Below are positions 6,330-10,948 of a stretch of 10,948 bases of DNA, in pieces. Source of the DNA: Gammaproteobacteria bacterium. Its GTDB lineage: Bacteria > Pseudomonadota > Gammaproteobacteria > PS1 > Pseudothioglobaceae. Each line of letters starts with the position of its first letter. Within the stretch, counting starts at the first letter, position 1. Position numbers and translations under genes: made by a program. Where the stretch lies: assembly GCA_024280535.1 (NCBI GenBank), contig JAJRPY010000111.1, forward strand, positions 1-10,948, given 5' to 3'. Under the pieces are notes generated by a model. That model was not told where the DNA came from and ran no database searches. It was given only the letters and a program-made list of their open reading frames with translations.

Positions 6330-7253
6330 ATGAAGACAATCAAAGCCGTTGTTGGGGTTTTACGCAACAAAACACTGCAAATTCTTATTGCCAAACGCCA
6401 ACAACATCAGTTTATGGGCGGGTTCTGGGAATTACCAGGCGGAAAAGTTGAGCCTGCAGAATCTGACCAAGACGCCATTATTAGAGAATTAAACGAAGAA
6501 TTGGGCGTTATCGTTACCGACTTATCTTTGCATCAAACCATGACGCATAAATACCACGACCGAATTATCAAACTGAGTATTTACAACATTAACCACTATC
6601 AAAATCAACCCCAAGGACTAGAAGGTCAAGACATAGCTTGGTGTGCCATTCAGCAATTAACTCATTACCCGTTACTACCCACCATGAAAGCGTTTATCGA
6701 TTCAATCACCTTGCCCAATCAATATTGGATTACCCCATCATCCGACCCTCAAAGCGCCTCTTGGATGACCACATTTGACGAAAAAATATCACAAGGCATC
6801 AGCCTCATCCAACTTCGTAGCAAAACTCCGCTAAATAGTCTATTTATCGAACAACTTAACCACAAATGCAAGCAACATAACGTCAAGTTACTACTCAATA
6901 CCCTAGACAAAAATTTTAATGAGTCTTATTGTGCTGGCTGGCATCTGACTACTGACGAACTGCTCAGGCTCAATAACCGACCTTGCGCAGATAATAAACT
7001 ATTAGGCGCTTCAACGCATAATTTAACAGAGGCGCTAAAGGCTCAGGCAATGGGCGCAAATTTTGTGGTTATTTCACCCGTTCAAGCCACGCCAACTCAT
7101 CCAACTGCCACGCCAATAGGCTACTCAACTGCCCAACAAGTGGTGAATACACTAAATATCCCAGTATATTTTCTCGGTGGTATGGGGCTTGATACCTTAG
7201 ACAAAACGCTGGCCTTGGGCGCCCAAGGTATTGCCGGCGTGCGGGCTTTTTAA
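6330..7253 (+). CDS. Nudix hydrolase (MutT-type) fused to a thiamine-phosphate-synthase-like domain
   Basis: This 307-residue protein has two domains. Residues 1-~128 form a MutT-like Nudix hydrolase with a complete Nudix box G38-x5-E44-x7-R52-E-L-N-E-E-L-G-V60 and the LPGGK lead-in. The likely role is cleaning oxidised nucleotides such as 8-oxo-dGTP from the pool. Residues ~133-307 resemble ThiE/TenI TIM barrels: QLRSK (161-165), GASTHN (226-231), VVISPVQATPTH (246-257) and FLGGMG (281-286). The ThiE NDR motif is replaced here (LLLNTL, 187-192) and the VHLGQ motif reads WHLTT, so thiamine phosphate synthesis is doubtful. The same fusion is known in other gammaproteobacteria, where the second domain's role is unclear. 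The gene is alone on the plus strand, with a weak ribosome site. Confidence 0.92.
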   Translation: MKTIKAVVGVLRNKTLQILIAKRQQHQFMGGFWELPGGKVEPAESDQDAIIRELNEELGVIVTDLSLHQTMTHKYHDRIIKLSIYNINHYQNQPQGLEGQDIAWCAIQQLTHYPLLPTMKAFIDSITLPNQYWITPSSDPQSASWMTTFDEKISQGISLIQLRSKTPLNSLFIEQLNHKCKQHNVKLLLNTLDKNFNESYCAGWHLTTDELLRLNNRPCADNKLLGASTHNLTEALKAQAMGANFVVISPVQATPTHPTATPIGYSTAQQVVNTLNIPVYFLGGMGLDTLDKTLALGAQGIAGVRAF

Positions 7254-7263
7254 ATCTAAGCCC
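7243..7263. terminator. hairpin between convergent Nudix and comF genes
   Basis: GGGCTT (7243-7248) and AAGCCC (7258-7263) form a 6 bp stem around a 9 nt loop spanning both stop codons and the 2 bp gap. It may help end transcription in both directions, but neither strand has a downstream U-run, so it is at best a weak terminator. Confidence 0.3.
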
Positions 7264-7942
7264 TAGCCAGCGTCAACACATCACAAGACTGGACACCCGC
7301 TTTACGCACCACTTTTGCCAACTCACTCATACTCGACCCTGTGGTCATCACATCATCAACCAACAATACTTTTTGATAATTCATAGCGCGCGCACTAAAC
7401 GCATCTTTTATTTCGAGTTGACGCTCTGCCAAATTTAGCCTAGAAAGTGCACGCGTCGCCTTAATACGCCTAACACTTTGTTGATCAATCACAATATTTG
7501 ATTTTTTTGCCACCACTCTTAACAACTCATCAGTTTGATTATATCCCCTTTTGCGGATTCGATTTCGTGCCAGTGGCAAGGGAATAATAGCATCATACTC
7601 TCCAAACTCAGCAACAATATTTTGGTACTTTTCTTGTAATTTATGGGCAAAAAAATCCCCAATACACAACCGGTTATTAAACTTAAATTGCTTAATAAGC
7701 ATAGCACACGAGCCATCATATTGATACAAAGTATAAGCACTAGAAAAATTAGGCGCCTGCGTCAAACATTCACCGCAAAAATGTAAGTCATTATGAAGTT
7801 GCGTAGCACAAGAACGGCACCGATGATGAATAATATTCAAACTAGCTTCACACTCAGCGCACACACAAAATACCGACTGCTCGGTGCAAAGCACACAAGA
7901 CTGTTTAGGGATAAAAGCCGCTAGCCTCGCGTAAATATCCAT
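7256..7942 (-). CDS. comF: ComF-family phosphoribosyltransferase-like protein
   Basis: This 228-residue protein is a ComF/GntX family member. The N-terminal part holds a double zinc ribbon with four CxxC pairs (C16/C19, C28/C31, C42/C45, C56/C59). The C-terminal part is a type I phosphoribosyltransferase fold: PLPLARNRIRKRGYNQ (121-136) and the PRPP-binding VLLVDDVMTTGSS (192-204). ComF proteins are needed for moving transformed single-stranded DNA in competent bacteria; the enzymatic reaction, if any, is not established. The start at 7942 is preceded by GAGG at close spacing and lies within the end of yaaA (22 bp overlap), which supports co-expression. The protein is cytoplasmic, with no signal or membrane segment. 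Confidence 0.93.
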   Translation of the reverse strand: MDIYARLAAFIPKQSCVLCTEQSVFCVCAECEASLNIIHHRCRSCATQLHNDLHFCGECLTQAPNFSSAYTLYQYDGSCAMLIKQFKFNNRLCIGDFFAHKLQEKYQNIVAEFGEYDAIIPLPLARNRIRKRGYNQTDELLRVVAKKSNIVIDQQSVRRIKATRALSRLNLAERQLEIKDAFSARAMNYQKVLLVDDVMTTGSSMSELAKVVRKAGVQSCDVLTLARA

Positions 7943-8673
7943 GTGGCCTCATCCGACAAATCCTCTCTAAACTGATAACCTTCCGTCACAAACGCTTTTA
8001 ACGACTCAGGATGCGTAATGCGATGTTTAATCATATAATTCACCATCAAACCTCTGGCACGTTTGGCATAAATACCAATAATTTTGTACTGCTCGCCCTT
8101 CCATTCTTTAAACACAATATGGATGATTTTGGCGTTCAGTGATTGCTGTTTAATACCTTTAAAATACTCATTCGAAGCAAGATTAATAATCACCTCAGGC
8201 TCGTCCTGATTCAAAATATTGGCAATTTTATCCCCCCAAAATTCATATAAATTTTTACCCCGAGCATTGTGCAAACGAATCCCCATTTCCAAGCGATACG
8301 GTGCGATTAAATCTAGCGGACGCACCACCCCATACAAGCCCGACAACATCCGTAAATGCGCTTGGGCAAATACCAAATCCTTCTTTGACAAATTAGGCGC
8401 GTCAATGCCGTTATACACATCACCCTTAAAGGCTAATAGCGCCTGCTTGGCATTGTCAAGCGTAAAAGGCGTGGCAAATGCTTGAAAGCGATTAAAATTG
8501 AGCTCGGCAAGTTTGTCACTCACTGACATCAGTTTGGCAATGTCCGCCGGGGATTTTTGCCTCATTATGTCAATTAATTCAGCCGACTCTGCTAATTGAC
8601 GAGGCAGGGTGTGATCAGCAATATCCGCTGTTGAAAAGTCTTGTGTTTTTGAAGGAGAAATAACCGCTAGCAT
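7921..8673 (-). CDS. yaaA: peroxide stress protein YaaA (DUF328/UPF0246)
   Basis: At 250 residues it is close to the E. coli protein (258). Family blocks are intact: MLAVISPSKTQDF (1-13), FKGDVYNGI (82-90), RMLSGLYGVVRPLDLIAPYR (108-127), NLYEFWG (141-147), INLASNEYFK (163-172) and KRARGLMVNYM (204-214). In E. coli YaaA is induced by OxyR during hydrogen peroxide stress and lowers free intracellular iron, limiting Fenton damage; the molecular activity is uncertain. The start ATG at 8673 fits the conserved N terminus, though no Shine–Dalgarno is visible just upstream. It is the first gene of a two-gene unit with comF. A possible -10 box (TAGAAT, 8717-8712) lies upstream without a good -35, and I see no clear OxyR site. 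Confidence 0.95.
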   Translation of the reverse strand: MLAVISPSKTQDFSTADIADHTLPRQLAESAELIDIMRQKSPADIAKLMSVSDKLAELNFNRFQAFATPFTLDNAKQALLAFKGDVYNGIDAPNLSKKDLVFAQAHLRMLSGLYGVVRPLDLIAPYRLEMGIRLHNARGKNLYEFWGDKIANILNQDEPEVIINLASNEYFKGIKQQSLNAKIIHIVFKEWKGEQYKIIGIYAKRARGLMVNYMIKHRITHPESLKAFVTEGYQFREDLSDEATWIFTRG

Positions 8674-8769
8674 CGTATTTTTTTAATTAATAGCTTGGAA
8701 AATAAATCAATATTCTACCTGATTAATTAACCAAAATACACGCTGACATCAAAGATAAAACAAATCATT

Positions 8770-8819
8770 TTAGGAAGACCTTTGCATAAATATGAATAAT
8801 TAGCAAAGGTCTCTTAGGA
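8770..8819. repeat. short terminal-inverted-repeat element flanked by TTAGGA direct repeats
   Basis: AGACCTTTGC (8776-8785) and GCAAAGGTCT (8803-8812) are perfect 10 bp inverted repeats around a 17 nt AT-only-rich centre. Directly outside them are identical TTAGGA copies (8770-8775 and 8814-8819), with one extra C at 8813. This inverted-repeat-plus-direct-repeat layout is that of a transposon end pair with a target duplication, so the element may be a minimal MITE or the scar of an insertion sequence. It may equally be a regulatory hairpin, or an operator with two half-sites. No U-run follows on either strand. Confidence 0.55.
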
Positions 8820-8825
8820 TATAAT
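8820..8825 (+). promoter_or_regulatory. candidate gltB promoter -10 box
   Basis: A perfect TATAAT lies 39 bp before the gltB start codon and immediately after the right-hand TTAGGA repeat. Transcription would begin near 8832, giving a leader of about 33 nt. At 16-18 bp upstream there is no good -35 hexamer (the bases are AT-rich loop sequence), so the promoter may depend on an activator or be weak. Confidence 0.45.
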
Positions 8826-8864
8826 TAATAGAATTTTTTGATTTAAATTTTGTCGCGATTAACT

Positions 8865-10948
8865 ATGCAAAACTCAGTATTACACTTACCCAAGGCGCAC
8901 GGTCTTTATTCACCAAACCATGAAAAGGAGAACTGTGGGGTTGGCTTTATTGCCCACGTCAAGGCCAAATCTTCCCATCAAATCACCCTTGATGCCTTAG
9001 AAATGCTCACCAGAATGGATCATCGCGGTGGCTGTGGCTGCGAGACAAATACCGGTGATGGTGCTGGCATTTTAACCAATATCCCGCACCATTTTTTTGC
9101 CGCTGAAATTAAACGCCACTTTAATATCAATGTAACCAAAGGCGATTATGCCGTGGGCAACATATTTTTGCCACAAGACGAAACACAACGCCGACATTGC
9201 ATGGCACTATTAGAAAAAGCCACCACTGACGAGGGACAAACTTTGATTGGCTGGAGAGATGTACCCATCGACTCAGTTAAAGCCAACGTTGGCGCTATTG
9301 CCAAACAATCTCAGCCTGTTATTAAACAAATTATTATCACCAAAGCCAGCAACATTGACAATAAAGCCTTTGAACGCGCCTTATTTGTCATTCGAAAATA
9401 CGCCTCAAATCTCATTCGCACAGATAATTCCCTATCACAGGCATTATTATTTTATGTATGTAGCCTATCAACCACGACCATCATCTACAAAGGTATGTTA
9501 ATGGGATCGCAAGTACTTGATTTTTATTCAGATTTGTCCAATCCTGACTACATCACTTATTTGGCCATGGTGCATTCAAGATTCTCAACCAACACCTTCC
9601 CTTCCTGGGATCGGGCTCAGCCTTGTCGCTATATGTCCCACAATGGCGAAATTAATACACGCCAAGGAAACTACAATTGGATGCGCGCTCGAGAAGGCAG
9701 CCTAAAAAGCCCACTATTCCCAAACAATTTAGCCAAAACACTGCCCGTGATTGAAACCGAAGTCTCTGATTCAGGCAGTTTTGACAACGTCTTAGAATTT
9801 TTAATGATGAATGGTCGCACTCTTCATGAGGCCGTGCTGATGATGGTGCCCGAAGCTTGGCAAAACGACAGCAATATGAGTGATGCCAAAAAAGCATTTT
9901 ATGAATATTTTTCAAATGTGATGGAGCCTTGGGATGGCCCTGCCTCTATTGCCTTTACAGATGGCCATTATATCGGTGCGGTGCTAGATCGCAACGGCTT
10001 ACGCCCATCACGCTATTATTTAACCCATGACGATCGCGTCATTATGGCATCAGAAGTCGGCGTGGTCGATATTGCCACAGACAACATTAAAACCAAGGGT
10101 CGCCTGCGTCCGGGGAAAATGTTTTTAGTGGATTTCGACCAAGGAAAATTGGTTGATGATGACACCATCAAAGCCGAATTATCCGCCCAACACCCCTACC
10201 AAACATGGCTAACTGACCAGCAAATTTATTTATCTGACTTACAAAGCGACCACAAAACACACGGACTGCAAGCAGACACTTTATTACCTCGCCTTAAAGC
10301 ATTTGGCTACAGCACCGAAACCTTGCAATTTATGCTATTGCCACTGGTCAATGAATTACGCGACCCAGTTGGCTCCATGGGCAACGATTCTGCACTGGCG
10401 TGTTTATCCGACCAATCGCGCATTATTTACGATTACTTTAAACAACTGTTTGCTCAAGTCACCAATCCTGCGATTGATTCAATTCGGGAAGAAGTGGTCA
10501 TGTCCTTGCGCTGCTCAATTGGCCCAGAAGGCAACTTATTAAATAATCAGGCTGACAATGCACATCGTCTAGTCATTGATCATCCAATTTTAACCAATGC
10601 TGAAACCACGGCACTTAAGCATTGCCATCATCGTGGCTGGCGTACCAAAACCATCGACATCACCTATGACCTGAATGATCAGCACAAAATATCTGATTTA
10701 GTAGACGCTATTTGCACTCAAGGCTCACAAGCCATCAAAGATGGATATAGTCTAATCATTCTATCTGATCGAAACATCACTGATAATCGCGTTGCCATTT
10801 CCAGCCTGCTTGCCTCAGCAGCACTGCACCGCTCTTTAGTAGCCAACTCTGAACGAACTCGAGTAGGTATTATCATTGAAACTGGCGAGGCGCGAGAAGT
10901 GCATCATTTCTGCTTATTAACTGGCTTTGGCGCGGATGCCATTAATCC
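8865..10948 (+). CDS. gltB: glutamate synthase large (alpha) subunit, N-terminal part (partial)
   Basis: The frame is open from ATG at 8865 to the right edge: 694 codons plus 2 bases, a little under half of a typical ~1,500-residue GltB. GltB, with GltD, makes glutamate from glutamine and 2-oxoglutarate (GOGAT arm of ammonia assimilation). The class II amidotransferase domain starts at the nucleophile C24 in ENCGVGFIAH, so a 23-residue propeptide must be removed. Further motifs are HRGG (53-56), RFSTNTFPSW (239-248), HNGEINT (259-265) and DRNGLRPSRYY (375-385). From about 460 the central domain begins, with DPVGSMGNDSA (500-510) conserved. The FMN/Fe–S synthase and C-terminal beta-helix domains lie beyond the window. 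No Shine–Dalgarno is visible, but the start is fixed by the need to include C24. No frameshift is seen. Confidence 0.97.
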   Translation, partial: MQNSVLHLPKAHGLYSPNHEKENCGVGFIAHVKAKSSHQITLDALEMLTRMDHRGGCGCETNTGDGAGILTNIPHHFFAAEIKRHFNINVTKGDYAVGNIFLPQDETQRRHCMALLEKATTDEGQTLIGWRDVPIDSVKANVGAIAKQSQPVIKQIIITKASNIDNKAFERALFVIRKYASNLIRTDNSLSQALLFYVCSLSTTTIIYKGMLMGSQVLDFYSDLSNPDYITYLAMVHSRFSTNTFPSWDRAQPCRYMSHNGEINTRQGNYNWMRAREGSLKSPLFPNNLAKTLPVIETEVSDSGSFDNVLEFLMMNGRTLHEAVLMMVPEAWQNDSNMSDAKKAFYEYFSNVMEPWDGPASIAFTDGHYIGAVLDRNGLRPSRYYLTHDDRVIMASEVGVVDIATDNIKTKGRLRPGKMFLVDFDQGKLVDDDTIKAELSAQHPYQTWLTDQQIYLSDLQSDHKTHGLQADTLLPRLKAFGYSTETLQFMLLPLVNELRDPVGSMGNDSALACLSDQSRIIYDYFKQLFAQVTNPAIDSIREEVVMSLRCSIGPEGNLLNNQADNAHRLVIDHPILTNAETTALKHCHHRGWRTKTIDITYDLNDQHKISDLVDAICTQGSQAIKDGYSLIILSDRNITDNRVAISSLLASAALHRSLVANSERTRVGIIIETGEAREVHHFCLLTGFGADAIN

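Larger units (their letters stand above)
8674..8864. promoter_or_regulatory. divergent intergenic region yaaA/gltB
   Basis: This 191 bp AT-rich spacer separates minus-strand yaaA from plus-strand gltB, so it must hold both promoters. For yaaA the best -10 candidate is TAGAAT on the minus strand (8717-8712), without a recognisable -35. For gltB it is TATAAT at 8820-8825. Between them is the inverted-repeat element at 8770-8819. No open reading frame or RNA gene is seen. Confidence 0.5.

Noticed and set aside
8219..8485. 88-codon open frame on the plus strand within yaaA
   Set aside because: It is antisense to conserved yaaA blocks and shows no family signature or ribosome site of its own.
8776..8812. 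Inverted repeat read as an intrinsic terminator for yaaA or gltB
   Set aside because: It lies upstream of both genes, has a 17 nt loop and has no U-run on either strand.

Overview
The window looks like a chromosomal segment of a gammaproteobacterium, probably from the sulfur-oxidising SUP05/Thioglobus–Ruthia–Vesicomyosocius group. The evidence is a gammaproteobacterial 16S rRNA 5' part, an rrn leader with an enterobacterial-style boxA and boxC, AT-rich intergenic DNA, and proteins of gammaproteobacterial type (proteobacterial GshA, a Nudix–ThiE-like fusion, YaaA, ComF). The class is well supported; the narrower placement is inference from general sequence character and needs a database search.

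Layout. 1-410 is the 5' part of a 16S rRNA gene on the minus strand, running off the left edge. 411-791 holds its leader (boxC, boxA, a boxB-like hairpin) and two tandem sigma70-type promoters. Just upstream, and pointing the same way, is a compact five-gene minus-strand cluster transcribed in the order gshA (6281-4740), mnmE (4736-3393), a NarX-like histidine kinase (3396-1915), a NarL/FixJ response regulator (1908-1279) and a rhodanese (1253-792). Spacings are 3 bp, a 4 bp ATGA overlap, 6 bp and 25 bp, so one transcript is likely. A 48 bp divergent intergenic region carrying a perfect 19 bp palindrome separates gshA from a plus-strand Nudix–ThiE-like fusion gene (6330-7253). That gene converges, with 2 bp between stops, on a minus-strand yaaA–comF pair (8673-7256, genes overlapping by 22 bp). 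A 191 bp intergenic region (8674-8864) holds a short inverted-repeat element flanked by direct repeats, next to a TATAAT box. The window closes with the first 694 codons of gltB (glutamate synthase large subunit), which runs off the right edge.

How the genes work together. Most of the content is housekeeping: glutathione synthesis, tRNA wobble modification, nucleotide-pool sanitation, peroxide-stress protection, DNA uptake/PRPP-type function and ammonia assimilation. The less ordinary part is the gshA–mnmE–kinase–regulator–rhodanese cluster. The kinase resembles NarX in its catalytic half but has almost no periplasmic domain, and it carries a CxC…CxxC cysteine cluster in its GAF-like domain, so it more plausibly senses redox state or oxygen than external nitrate. 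Its placement with a glutathione-synthesis gene and a sulfurtransferase suggests a thiol/redox theme, which is inference. I found no CRISPR array, phage genes, complete insertion sequence, tRNA or clear new multi-gene system.
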